Assembly: GCA_023055355.1 (NCBI GenBank)
Contig: JALJCS010000018.1
Location: 2,232,001-2,296,000, forward strand
DNA: 64,000 bases
Reading direction: 5' to 3'
Source: Agelaius tricolor
Lineage: Eukaryota; Chordata; Aves; Passeriformes; Icteridae
The notes under the pieces are model-generated. The model worked only from the letters and a program-made list of their open reading frames with translations, was not told the DNA's origin and ran no database searches. The translations under genes were made by a program, and so were the position numbers. Below, piece by piece: positions 44,107 through 54,934 of the stretch; position 1 is the stretch's first letter; every line of letters begins with the position of its first letter.

Positions 44107-44883
44107 TTTTCTGAGACCCTGTGACCCAGCCCAGGAGGTTTTGTCACGCTGTCCCTCGCTGTTTCCATCCCTTTCCTTCCCTGTGCCATGGGCACATCAG
44201 ATCCTGGTGCCCACGGCTGCCTGAGCCAGAGCCGGGAGCCATCCTGGGGAAAGGATCCCAGAGCAGCAGGAGCGGTGTCCCTGTGCCTGTCCCTGTGCCT
44301 GTCCCTGTGCCTGTCCCTGTGCCTGTCCCTGTGCCTGTGCCTGTGCCTGGCAGGGCTGAAGGAGCCGCTGCAGGGCGGGCCGGGCCCGGCAGGGATGCGG
44401 CGTTCGAGGGGAGCTGCGGGAGCTGCGGGCTGATGGATCCCAGCCCCGGGCACCGAGCACGCAGATCTGCTGCAGTTTGCACCAGTGGAAGCTTTCTCAG
44501 CCTGCCTGGCTCCCTTCCCGGAGATAATGAGCTGCAGTAATTGAGCCCGGAGGTCAGGAATGTGCGGCTGCTGCTGCCAGAGAGGAGAGGGCACTGTGCT
44601 GTGCGGGGAGGCTCGGCCGGGGTGATGCCGTGTCTCCATGGATATGGGGATGTGAGCGGTGCTGCAAGGACCAGGAAAGCTGGGAAGAGCAGTGCAGGCA
44701 CACGGAGCCAGAGTGAACACTCGGTGCTGCCTTCCAGAGCAGAGCCAGCAGCACCCCGGGTCCAGACGGTGGCTCTGGGGCCCTGCAGGAGCTGTGCCCG
44801 GGGGCAGGGTGGGAACAGCCCAGGGCTGCTCCTGGATCCCCTTTAGGATCCAGTTCTAGGCTAGGGTGGGATCTTCTCTGGGT
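44107..44883. other. Unique DNA with a 12-bp minisatellite
   Basis: A (cctgtccctgtg)n array of about six units occupies 44,281-44,352. CpG is raised at 44,360-44,460. No gene is seen. Confidence 0.6.
44281..44352. repeat. (CCTGTCCCTGTG)n minisatellite
   Basis: Twelve-bp units, five pure plus degenerate cctgtg copies at the right end. Confidence 0.95.
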
Positions 44884-45490
44884 TTGAACAGCCAGGTGTG
44901 TGCTGAGGAGGGCAGGAGCCTCCCCTGAAATGGAAAATGCAAACCCCCTCCCTCTGAATTGTTACAATTTCGAAATTAAGGGGCTCTCAAGCAAAGATAT
45001 GGGAGTAGGAATAACAGTTTTGTACTAGGGAAGAAAATAAAAATAAAATAAACAATGCAGTAACACAAGCCAACACTGGGTCAGCCCATGCCCTGTCCCC
45101 TGTGTGTCAGGGGGTGGCACAGCCCCATCCCATGGGGGCTCAGCCCTCCTGCAGTGCCAGCTGTGGCTCTGCTGGAGCAGGGATCCTGCACAAGGGGGGA
45201 GTTTTCCTCTGCAGCTCCAGGGCTGCTGCAGATGGGCCTGGGCTCCCTCTGGCCATGCAGGGCAGCAGAAGCTGCTCCTCTGGCAATGCACTGGGCAAAG
45301 GCTGCTGGGCTGTGCCAGGCTCACATTGGATCCAGGTAGGAATGCTTGGCTCCTGCCCTGGGCAATGCAGCATCTCCCCATGGGATGCTGGAATTGGATC
45401 AGCCCTGCAGGGACACTCAGTGGCCATGGACAGCAGAGATCTCCTGCAGGGAGGATTGGCTGGGGGAGAGAGAAAGAACAAACTGCCCAT
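44884..45490 (-). mobile_element. Half copy of the palindromic LTR element (arm plus spacer)
   Basis: The part 44,884-45,280 matches one arm of 21,652-22,680. The part 45,281-45,490 matches that palindrome's spacer in reverse orientation. It therefore represents the uninverted arrangement. The second arm is absent, and a 21-bp cccatggacagcagag segment is duplicated at the right end. Confidence 0.88.
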
Positions 45491-46392
45491 GGACAGCAGA
45501 GAACTGCCCCAGCTCTGACAGATGGGGATAGAACACACACCCCCAAACCATATCTTGCAGCCCAGGACAGATCTCATCCTGCTTTTCCTGTGTGGAAGCT
45601 GGGCTGGAGCTCTGCTGGTCACACTCAGCTTTCCCTCTCATGTGGGTGACAAGAAATTTAACAGGATCTGGTGCTCTGAGCAGGTGGGGAAGGAATGATG
45701 GCCCCAAATGCTGAGACCTTTTTATTTCTCTTTCTCTCACAGGGGACCCTGGCTGGGGGCAGGAGCCCTGAGACAACAAAACCTGCTCAGGTTTGGGGGA
45801 ACCTCCACAGGGTCCCTGCTGCAGCCCTGGGTGGCTGAGCTGGAAACACCTGGAACATGAGAGATTTATTTCAGGCACTGGAGCTTTTAACAACCCATGG
45901 TTTGCTCCAAAAACCAGGACAGAGGGGAAGCTGGGGCAAGGAAAAGCACAGGATGTGCCCTCAAACCCACGGGGGAGCTGCTGGGCACATGGAGCTCTCC
46001 TGGAGCATTTCCCCTCCTTGCAGGCCTGGGGATGCTCTGGCTGTTGTCAGAGCACCAGCAGCTCCTCGGCAGCTTCTCCTGGCAGGGCAGCTCTGCTCTG
46101 AGCCTCAGCACCAGCTCCCTGGGCTCCCAGCCCAGCTGCACCAGCACAGAGTGTGTTTGGAGCTGCTGCAGCCCCATTCCCTGGTAATTGCCACTGGAGA
46201 GCACAGCAGGACACACAGGGCACGTCCCAGCTGCCAGCTGTGCTCCCAGCTGCACTTGGTGGGATCAGGGTCTGGAGCTCTGCTTTGGGCTGGGTGTGGG
46301 GTTTGTTTGTGCCCAGGCACTGCTGGCAGGTTCAGGGGCAGAGCCTCAGCACAGTCCCACCTTCTGGAGGTGGAATTCCATATCCCACCCTC
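45491..46392. other. Unique DNA between retroviral ends
   Basis: No retroviral gene is recognisable in this stretch, although it lies between two family E 3' ends. Confidence 0.45.
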
Positions 46393-46654
46393 CTGCCCCC
46401 ATGGCTGTTGGGGAAGATGAAACAGGAAAGCCTTATAAATGTGATTGTCTGGCAAAAGATTTTGAGAATATAGAAACTATAAGTGAGATTGAAATGAAAG
46501 CAAGCTCTGAACAATGGGAAAACAATGGCATGGCCACTGAAGGTGATCCCCTTTGGATGGAACAACACCCTCTGCTTGCAGACAGCTCCAAGGGTCAGAG
46601 CAGAGCCTACAGCTTGGCAGAGGGGGCCCAAAGAGGAGTTTTTAGAGTTTAAAA
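46393..46654 (+). pseudogene. Retroviral 3' internal remnant, family E
   Basis: This is the plus-strand counterpart of 43,835-44,106, with the same short frame ending just before the LTR and the same aaagaggag purine tract. Relative to the minus copy it has lost about 18 bp in the middle of the frame. The function is unassigned. Confidence 0.6.
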
Positions 46655-46995
46655 TGTAACACAGTATGGTAATGGAATGATTCTTATAGGCTGTATGTAA
46701 ATGCTATAGGATTTGTATCTTGTACTGGATTGGTTGGTGAGAATGAGAATATTCAACACAGATGATGATTTATTGAATTGTAATGGGAACCTCGCTCTCT
46801 TGCCCCTTTTACTCTCTCATCCTCTCATCCTCTCTCCCCCTCTCTTCTCTCAGTCCTGCTCTGAGCTGTGCCTGGCAGCTCCCAGCAGGGCCCTGCCCCA
46901 GGCCCTTTGCAATAAACCCCAAATTCCTGACCTGGCTGCAGAGATCTCTGCTCTCCATCCATCCTGACCGTGCTACCCCGCAATGCTCCCACACA
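46655..46995 (+). mobile_element. Retroviral 3' LTR, family E, plus orientation
   Basis: It runs from TGTAACACAG to gctcccacaca, with aataaa at 46,911. It is 31 bp shorter than the minus copy, partly because the minus copy has a ggtaaga-type expansion. Confidence 0.85.
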
Positions 46996-48716
46996 CAGGC
47001 AAGGAGATTTTGCTCCCTGGGTGTTCTGTAGCCCTCAGGTGGCAAGGAAAGCCCCCATGGCACTGGGGCACAACCAGGAGCTGGTGTGGCACAAAACCTT
47101 TCTGAGTGCACATCAAAACCAGATGTGGATATAGAAAACCCCCCAAAAAAGGAAAAAAATTAAACTAATCTCAGTTATTAAATATTTAAAAATATTAATA
47201 TTTAAATATTAAACATATTTTAAATAACAGCCCCAAATGGGAAGGTCTGCAGAGGTTTGGGGTCCAAAACAAGCCAGGGATGAATAGCAGAGGTCAGGGC
47301 TGATGGGTTTCCAGCCTTCCCAGTGAGCTGGATGGGGCACCAGGCAGCTGGGAGCAGGGTGTGACATCAAGAGGGTTTTTTGCTGCCTTTTGGTGGCTGC
47401 TGGGTGTGAGAATGCAATGCTCATAAATCCCCCTGGGAACCCCCGCCCTGCTGGGTCCCTGATTAGAAAGAGTTCCTTTATCCCAGTGCCAAAGGAGCCA
47501 AACTTCACCATTCCCATCTCCCCCTCCAGGAATGCCTCTGGGTCCCTGCTGCACTCCAGAGCCTTTGAAATCCTCATTTCCAGCAGCCACAGTGGAGCTT
47601 TCATGGCCGGGGTCACGGCTCCTGCCCGGAGCTGTCACTGTGCCTTTCTCTGGCCTTCAGAGCTCCCTCATGTCATGTTCCTTCTTTGCTGTTTGCAAAG
47701 GATTTGCTATGGGTTTGCTGCTGCCAGGGCTTTTTTGGGGGGAGTTTTGCCTCCAGTGGGGCTCACGGTGCCCCTTGGCTCTGCCCCTGGCTGATCTCTG
47801 AGGGGCTCTGGGTGTGGGGATCTGACAGGAAATAAAAATCAGCAGCGTTGATTTTCCAGGCTCCCAGATTGCCAGGAGGATGGGTCAGGGCTCCTGCCAG
47901 GGGCATCAGCACAAACAGGCCCCAATTCCAGCAGTGCCAGGGCTGTTCCATCCCTGCTGGACCCTTGGGGTTTGTACCCAGGGCTGGAATTCCTGCCCCA
48001 AAGGGCTGAATCTCCCTTCTCCCCCCAGGCATTTCCCACCCTGCTTGGGACAGCCTCATCCCACTCCTGCTTTTTGTCCCCTCTGCTCTGCACAGGCAGC
48101 AGCACATCCCTGCTCTCCCCTCTCCACACCTCAGGCAGTTTTCCCCAGAAGTCTCCCAGGATCCTGCAGCAAGGATGAAGGATGAGGCACCTGTGGGAGC
48201 CTGGGAAGCTCAGGCAGGTCCTGTCTCCAGGGGACAACCCCAGTTTGCTGCTTCCTTCCAGACTCAGCTGGTGCCATCAGGCCCTGGGCTGCTGTCTCAG
48301 CCATCTCCAGGCTCCCCAGAGGGATCCCAGAGGGCACAAGTGGGGGGGTTTAAGGCCCAAAGAATGCAGGATTTTCTCCTGGCTCAGCCAAATGTGTGAT
48401 CCTGTCCAAGGGTGGCCCCAGGGACCTGGTCTAACCCATTTCCAGGTCTAACCCTCCTCTGATCCCAGCTAAATCCACATCCTTGGGTGTTCCCTGTGGC
48501 CATGGGTCCCTCCAGCTGAGCTTTTGCTGTACACAGGAAACTGATTCCTTTTATCTGCTTTCATTGGGAGCCTTCTGCCTTCCTGCTCTGGCTCTTCCCA
48601 CGTGGAGAGAAGGGGAGAGGGGCACAGGGCTGTTCATGGCCCCTGTGATGGGCAGGTACCTGCACCACATCCCAGCAGCATCTCCTCCCACACAGAGTGA
48701 CCCCAGCCCTGCAGTC
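46996..48716. other. Unique non-coding DNA
   Basis: A palindromic AT-rich tract (ttaaatatttaaaaatatta type) lies at 47,155-47,230. The rest shows no gene or repeat. Confidence 0.5.
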
Positions 48717-49220
48717 AGGGAATGGTTGGGGTTGGGTTGGAAGGGAAATTAAAGCTCATCCATGGCAGGGACACCTCCCCCTGTCCCCAGGCTGCTCCAG
48801 CCCCAGTGTCCAGCCTGGCCTTGGGGGATCCAGGGGCAGCCCCAGCTGCTCTGGACACCCTGTGCCAGGGCCTGCCCACCCTGCCAGGGAACAATTCCTG
48901 ATTCCCAATATCCCATCCAGCCCTGCCCTCTGGCACTGGGAGCCATTCCCTGTGTCCTGTCCCTCCATCCCTTGTCCCCAGTCCCTCTCCAGGTTTCCTG
49001 GGGCTCCTTCAGGCCCTGCAAGGCCACCCTGAGGTCCCCCCAGAGCTTCTCCTGTGCAGGTGAACAATGGCAGCTGTGCCAGCCTTTCCTCCCAGCAGAG
49101 CTGCTCCATCCCTCTGCTCATCCTGGAGCCTCCTCTGGCCTGGCTCCAGCAGCTCCAGCTCATGCCTGTGCTGGCCCAGGGCTGCAGGTGGGGTCTCACC
49201 TGAACAGGACAGTTCCTCTC
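48717..49220 (-). mobile_element. CR1 LINE 3' end, about 500 bp
   Basis: Minus-strand CR1 with the 3' end at 48,720 (atggttggggttgggttgga) continues without a break through the ggcacagggtgtccagagca and ctggagagggactggggaca blocks to the upstream cctggctccagcagctccag region. Confidence 0.92.
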
Positions 49221-50395
49221 CAGTCCCTGCAGTCCCTGGAGTGCAGCACCTCCATCCCCTCTGCCTGCTGCTTCCCAGCATTCTCATATTCACACTCCCA
49301 GCTCGTTGTCCCTGTGCCCCTCCAGGCCAGAATTCATTATCCATGTCCTATCCCAGGTCTCTGCTGTCCTTCCCCTCCGTGTGACCAGCCCAGGCTCTGT
49401 CCCCAGCTTTGTGTTCCACCACCAGGCAGAATCTGTCAGATCCTGCCCAGCACAGGAGGAAACATTCCAGCTTGGGAAGGCAGGCAGAGCCCCTGGAGGA
49501 AGGGACACGTGGGATGGGAGGGGGGAGAGCTCATGTCCTTAGCTCAGAGCCCTCAGGAGGATCCATGCCCTGGAGCTGAGCTCCCCTCTCAGGTGTGGAT
49601 TCCCTGCCAGGGCTCCTGAGGAGCTCCTGCCCTGCTGGCCGTGCCCAGGGTGTGAGTGTCAGCAGGGATGAGCTCAGCACCCGAGCTGAGATGTTCCCTC
49701 TTGGCTCTGGTGTCTGTGGCTCACTCCTCACTGCTCAGCCCCATCTCATGCACACTCCCTGCAGAGGAAAATCAGCCACAGGTCTGACAGAGGCTGGCAC
49801 ACACCCTGAGCTGCTGCAGGAGGAGCCCAGGGAGATGAAGAGGGTGAGGCTCCCACCTCTGGCCTGATGAGTCTGACCTGTGTCTGCTTTCATCTTCTCA
49901 GGAGGACGGTTCTGCACGCAGGGCCAGCAGCACAGAGCACTGCAAAGGGGAGCTGGGAGCTCTTCTTCCTAAATGGGAGCAAAACAAAGAGCTGAAAAAA
50001 CCTGGGAGGGCTGGAAGGAGTTCAGGCCCTGGCCAGAGGCTGTCTGGGAGACACAGAGGGGTCAGAGCCAATTGCCTGGGGCAGCAGCCCTGCCCAGGGC
50101 TGGGTGTTTGGGGTGTCAGGGGCGGCCTCCAAGTGCCCAGGGCTGGGGAATGGGTGAGGGGCTGACCCCAACACATCCCCCTGGAGCCAGGAGAGGAGCC
50201 AGGTGCCCTGGCCTGGCACTGGATAAGGGATGGGGCCTGCAGAGCTGGGGCTGGCACAGCACAGGTGTGGCACCCTGCTCCTCAACGTCCCCTGCAGCAC
50301 AGGCTGTTCCCACCCGCCCCAGGGCACCCCTGACCTGCCACTGCTGGCACCTCCTGCAGGCAGCTGTGCCTCAGGGCCATGGGGCAGCGCCAGGG
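49221..50395. other. Unique non-coding DNA
   Basis: No gene is supported. Open frames of 105-180 codons lack domain features. Confidence 0.5.
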
Positions 50396-50565
50396 ACAAG
50401 GCAGGCATGCAGCAGGAGGGAAGATGGGACAGGCAGGAGGATGAGGAGGAAGGGAAATGAGGCAAGGAATGGAGCAGGCAGGGACAGGCAGGGGATGGAG
50501 CAGGCAGGAGGATGAGGCTGTCAGGGATGAAGGGGGAGGGAAGTGAGGCAAGGCAGGAAGATGAT
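50396..50565. repeat. Degenerate GCAGGCAGG/GGATGAGG tandem
   Basis: Units such as ggagcaggcagggacaggca and aggaggatgagg recur. It is related in composition to the array at 50,880. Confidence 0.8.
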
Positions 50566-50879
50566 GCAATAATAACATAAAGAATAAGGTAGAATACTAA
50601 TATTTTGACTCTGGAACACTTAGAATAGTTTTAGGAAGCCTCAAGGAATAGAGGGATGCTTTCAGGCCACTTTCTACAGCTCTTTCTCCTGGTTCTGGCA
50701 GATTCCCTTTCCCTCCTATCCAGCCTCTTTAGTCATGGTGATACCAATGTTTGTGGGTCTGTATAGCAGACAGGACCAGATTCAACACATACATATTTTT
50801 AATTTTGACTCTTTAATCAGATCTATTGCCCAACTTCCTGTCCACCTCCACAGTCAACCACACCAAACAAAGAGGGATC
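50566..50879. other. AT-rich unassigned insert
   Basis: This 310-bp stretch is much more AT-rich than its surroundings and separates two related minisatellites, so it is probably a mobile element inserted into one array. Possible ends: it starts atgatgcaataataac and ends in ccacaccaaacaaag. I do not recognise the family. Confidence 0.4.
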
Positions 50880-51356
50880 CACAGGGATAAAGGCAGACAC
50901 AGGGATAAAGAAGAGGATGAGGATGAAGGAGGAAGGGGATGAAACAAGCAGAGGATGAAGAGGAAGAGAATGAGGCAGGCAGGGGATGAAGATGTGGAGG
51001 ATGATGGAGACACGGAATGAAGAGGCAGGGAGTGAAGAATGCAGAGGATGAAGAGGCAGGGGATGAAGCAGGCAGGGAGTGAAGAATGCAGAGGATGAAG
51101 AGGCAAGGGATGAAGCAGGCAGGGGATGAAGCAGGCAGGGATGAACAATGCAGAGGATGAAGGATGCAGGGAATGAAGACATAAAGGATGATGGAGACCC
51201 AGGGAATGAAGAGGCGGGGAGTGAAGAATGTAGAGGATGAAGAGGCAGGGGATGAAGCAGGTAAGGAATGAAGCAGGCAGGGGATGAACAATGCAGAGGA
51301 TGAAGCAGGCAGGAGGATGAAGAGGCAGGGGATGAAGAGGCAGGGAGTGAAGCAGG
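50880..51356. repeat. Minisatellite, about 24- and 15-bp units (GAAGAGGCAGGGGAT)
   Basis: Repeats of gaagaggcaggggatgaagc and agggagtgaagaatgcagag fall into larger blocks. gatgatggagacac occurs twice about 190 bp apart, which suggests higher-order copying. Confidence 0.93.
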
Positions 51357-51534
51357 TTGATTTTGGTCCAAGCAGCCAAGCCCTGCTGCTGCTGCTGCAG
51401 GAGTTTCCCTGGCCTGATTTATCCAGGGCTGGCCCTGATCCCTGCGTGCTGCCCGGGACAGAGCAGGGCCTGAGGGGCTGGAGCTCACAGGAGACCCCGG
51501 GGAGTGAGGAGCTCCAGCAGAGCCTGGGCAGCAG
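51357..51534. other. Unique spacer between minisatellites
   Basis: A (ctg)n-like run gctgctgctgctg lies near 51,382. No gene is seen. Confidence 0.5.
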
Positions 51535-52406
51535 GGGGACACACGGGGGGCACACAGGGGGCACACAGGGGGCACACAGGGGGCACACAGGGGACACAGG
51601 GGCACACAGGGGCACACAGGGGGCACACAGGGGACACAGGGGCACACAGGGGCACACAGGGGCACACAGGGGGCACACAGGGGGCACATAGGGGCACACA
51701 GGGGCACACAGGGGACACACAGGGACACACAGGGGGCACATAGGGGCACACAGGGTGGCACACAGGGGACACACAGGGGACACACAGGGGGAACACAGGG
51801 GGCACATAGGGGCACACAGGGTGGCACACAGGGGACACACAGGGGACACACAGGGGGAACATAGGGGGCACACAGGGGGGCACACAGGGGGCACATAGGG
51901 GCACACAGGGTGGCACACAGGGGGCACACAGGGGACACACAGGGGGAACACAGGGGGCACACAGGGGGCACACAGGGGGCACACAGGGGACACACAGGGG
52001 GGCACACAGGGGGGCACACAGGGGCACACAGGGGGGCACACAGGGGACACACAGGGGGCACACAGGGGCACACAGGGGACACACAGGGGGCACATAGGGG
52101 CACACAGGGTGGCACACAGGGGACACACAGCGGACACACAGGGGGAACACAGGGGCACACAGGGGCACACAGGGGCACACAGGGGCACACAGAGGGCACA
52201 CAGGGGGATACAGGGGCACACAGGGGCACACAGAGGGCACACAGGGTGGCACACAGGGGCACACAGGGGGGCACACAGGGGGGCACACAGGGGGACACAC
52301 AGGGGCACACAGGGGGGCACACAGGGGGGCACACAGGGGGACACACAGGGGCACACAGGGGGGCACACAGGGGGGCACACAGGGGGACACACAGGGGGCA
52401 CACAGG
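51535..52406. repeat. Minisatellite, 11-13-bp unit, about 72 copies, with higher-order repeats
   Basis: The unit is ggcacacagggg. Variants (gacacacagggg, ggaacacagggg, gcacatagggg, cagggtggcac) recur in order at about 51,750, 51,822, 51,906 and 52,105, so blocks of 70-200 bp have been duplicated as groups. Stop-free Cys/Pro/Val frames up to 550 codons on the minus strand are artefacts. Confidence 0.97.
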
Positions 52407-53653
52407 GTTAGGAAGAGCAGGGCTGGGGCCTGGCCATGCAGGGACACGGTGACACCCTCGGGCTGTGCACACCAATGTCCCTCACGTCCCTCTCATTTGA
52501 TTAATGGTCCTTCTGGAGAGCTGGAGAAATGGTTGGACTCGGCAGTGCAAGAGCAGAGATTGGCAATCATGTGAAAAATAAGGGAAAGGGTTCAGTGAAA
52601 GCCTGGCACTGTGAAATGAACGGAATTAATTCAAAGGCAGCCAGGTCACGGTGTCACCAACGTCACAGTGCCCTGCTCGGGGAGAGGGCAGAGCCTGGCA
52701 ATGTGGGCATGGCCCCATGGCCACCCCATCGATCCAGGCAGGAGCCTGGCCCTGGGTGAGTCAGGGAAATGCCTGGAGCCACATCTGACAGCTTGAGCAG
52801 GGACAGGAGTGGATGTGTGAGAAATGCCAAGGGCTGGGGGGCAGAGCACGGGCACAGGGCAGGGCTGAGGCACAGCCTGAGGGAAAACAGCACCTCTAGT
52901 GCTGCAGGGAGACATTGGGGACACTGGGGACAACGAGGAACCGCCCCAGATTTCATCAAATGCCAGCTTTGGTGACGGGGCAGGTTGGCAGGTGAGCAGA
53001 GCAGGCTGTGTGCCCTGCAGGCAGCCCAGCAGTGGGGATGTGCGTGGGCAGCGGGGTCAGGCTGCAGCCAAGAGCTGCAGTGACAATGTTTGCTGCTGCT
53101 GCTGCTGTGTTGGTCACCTCAGAGCAGCTCTGAGTTCCTGGCTGGGCACAAAATGATTCCATTTCATGAGAACAGAGAGAAAAGCCCAGAGCAAAAAACC
53201 CATTGAGGGACAAAGGGGAGCTGTCAGCACTAGGGAAATGAAAAGGAAAGCAGCACCAAGCAGTTGCCAGGGTGCTGGGTGGGCTCCTCCAGCAGGATCT
53301 GCCCGACAGCTGGAGGGATGCAGGGATGGGGTGCGGTGGAGGGAGGGCTGGGGGATCTCATGCTGGAGAATCCCTCCCATAAAACCTCCAAGTGCAGCCC
53401 AGCAGGGCCAGAGGGAGCACAGAAAGCTCCTGGGATGGTCCCTGCTGGGCTTCCCAAGATGCTTCCTTGGATATTTAAATCCCTGAGGCAGCTGGTTGCT
53501 TTCCAGCCCTACCCATGAGGGTATCCAAACCCTTCACACTTCAGCCCTGCATGAATTTAATTTCCATTTGTGGGTGATGCCAAGGGATCACAGGGCTCCT
53601 CTGGCAGGATCAGAGCAGGGCAGGGGGATCCCCAGGCTGTGGGATGGGATCCA
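52407..53653. other. Unique DNA with a candidate conserved block
   Basis: The part at 52,480-52,650 (tttgattaatggtcc, ggcaatcatgtgaaaaataa, cggaattaattcaaagg) is repeat-free and may be conserved. A short tgctgctgctgctg run lies near 53,092. No gene is seen. Confidence 0.45.
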
Positions 53654-53772
53654 GAGCACACCTGGGACCCAAAACACAACTGGGATCCAAAACACACCTG
53701 GGATCCAGAGCACACCTGGGACCCAAAGCACAACTGGGATCCAGAGCACACCTGGGATCCAGAACACATCTC
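53654..53772. repeat. Tandem repeat, about 19-bp unit, 6 copies
   Basis: The unit is gagcacacctgggatcca, alternating with aaacacaactgggatcc. Confidence 0.92.
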
Positions 53773-54329
53773 TTCATTCCCTGCCTCTTCATTCCCTGTG
53801 TCTCCATCCCCTGCCTGTTTCGTCCCCTTCCTGCTTCATCCTCATCCTCTCCCTCTTCATCCCTGTGTGTGTCTCATGGCTCCACCCTGGCACTGCCCAT
53901 GGTGTCATCCCAGGTGCACTTTGGGATGGGGCAATGTCCCTCTGACCTGCTGGATCAGCTGGCTCCCTTTGGGAAGTGGCAATGGGAGCACGAGGGACTC
54001 AGCAGGAGCAGGAGGGACGTTTCCAGCTGAACATCCTGACTTTCCCAGCTGAGAAATGGGAAGTGACAAAAGCCAGGCTCCTTTTGCCGAGGCAGGAGAT
54101 GCTCCTGGCGTGGGCAGCACACTCAGCATTCCTCAGGGACACGTTCCCTGGAGCTGCTGCCACCAGGGCACAGGCAGCACCCAGGGATCCCTTTCCCCTG
54201 CAGGGATTTGCTCCTGCAGCCAGCCAGGCATGGGACATGTGCTGATCCCAGTGTCAGTCCCAGGAAAGGCCCCACTCTCTAAACAGGGCTGGGATCAGGG
54301 GAGTTTGGTGGAAGGATGAACCTGGGCTG
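53773..54329. other. Unique non-coding DNA
   Basis: No gene is supported. Confidence 0.45.
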
Positions 54330-54770
54330 CTGAGGGTGAAGGCTGAGAGGAGCTTAGATGGAGATAGGACATAAAGTTACAGGGTGGAAGTAAGGAGGGG
54401 CCTGACAGCTGGCCTGCAAGCAAAGCTGAGTTAGAAGAAATAACAATGGATGATTTTGGAGTGTATCCATAGCAAGGAAGGAGACAAAGCTGTCAGCATA
54501 GAAACAGATTTAAAAAGATACATGAAAATTTTTGTAAGCTGACTATGTGCATAGGTAGATGTGTACAGGTGCCTTATTAAATTTCTGTAAAATTTTGCCA
54601 ATTATATTGATGCTAATTGCTTTGCACCAATGAATATAAGAAGTTATTGTGATGTAATTAATGACTTAAGATCACACTTTTGTCAAGAGTATATAAGCTG
54701 GAGAACACACAGAATAAACACCTTTTTTCTTCTTAGCCCCTGACCCTGTGTGCATGTCACATCCAGCCTA
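54330..54770 (+). mobile_element. LTR, family F, approximate ends
   Basis: AT-rich sequence with LTR promoter layout: TATA box (gagtatataagctgg, about 54,687) and poly-A signal aataaac (about 54,711), followed by a T-rich and then GC-balanced U5-like segment. It ends next to the mitochondrial-derived tRNA-Arg sequence. Both ends are estimated, and no target duplication was found. Confidence 0.6.
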
Positions 54771-54835
54771 GCAGTGACATGGAAGCTATGATTTGTTGGG
54801 TTGAAATCAACCATCGTGGTTACACCAACTTTCTG
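54768..54835 (-). pseudogene. trnR: Numt tRNA-Arg copy
   Basis: Directly after the ND3 stop in the mitochondrial sense there is a tRNA-Arg-like sequence. The plus strand shows ttgttgggttgaaatcaacc, the reverse complement of the anticodon-arm region. The 3' acceptor part is degraded where LTR F begins. Confidence 0.7.
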
Positions 54836-54928
54836 TTACTCTGCTCATTCTAATGCACCTTGAATTCATTCATAGACTAGTCCTGGTGTAAGAGGGAGGA
54901 TGAGCAAGGAAGTTCAGAGTAGGCTGGT

Positions 54929-54934
54929 GGTGGG
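54929..54934. repeat. Left target-site duplication of LTR G1
   Basis: The hexamer ggtggg is repeated at 55,837-55,842. The ND3 frame needs only one copy. Confidence 0.92.

Noticed and set aside
47155..47230. Possible replication origin or matrix attachment site in the AT-rich palindromic tract
   Set aside because: AT richness alone is insufficient, and no other signal supports it.
50823..52475. 550- and 515-codon minus-strand frames rich in Cys/Pro/Val
   Set aside because: They run through the 12-bp and 24-bp minisatellites, are open in overlapping frames at once, and have no domain or non-repeat core.
53097..53107. CTG triplet runs as disease-type expansions (also near 19,208 and 51,382)
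   Set aside because: Each run is only four to five triplets, too short to be notable.
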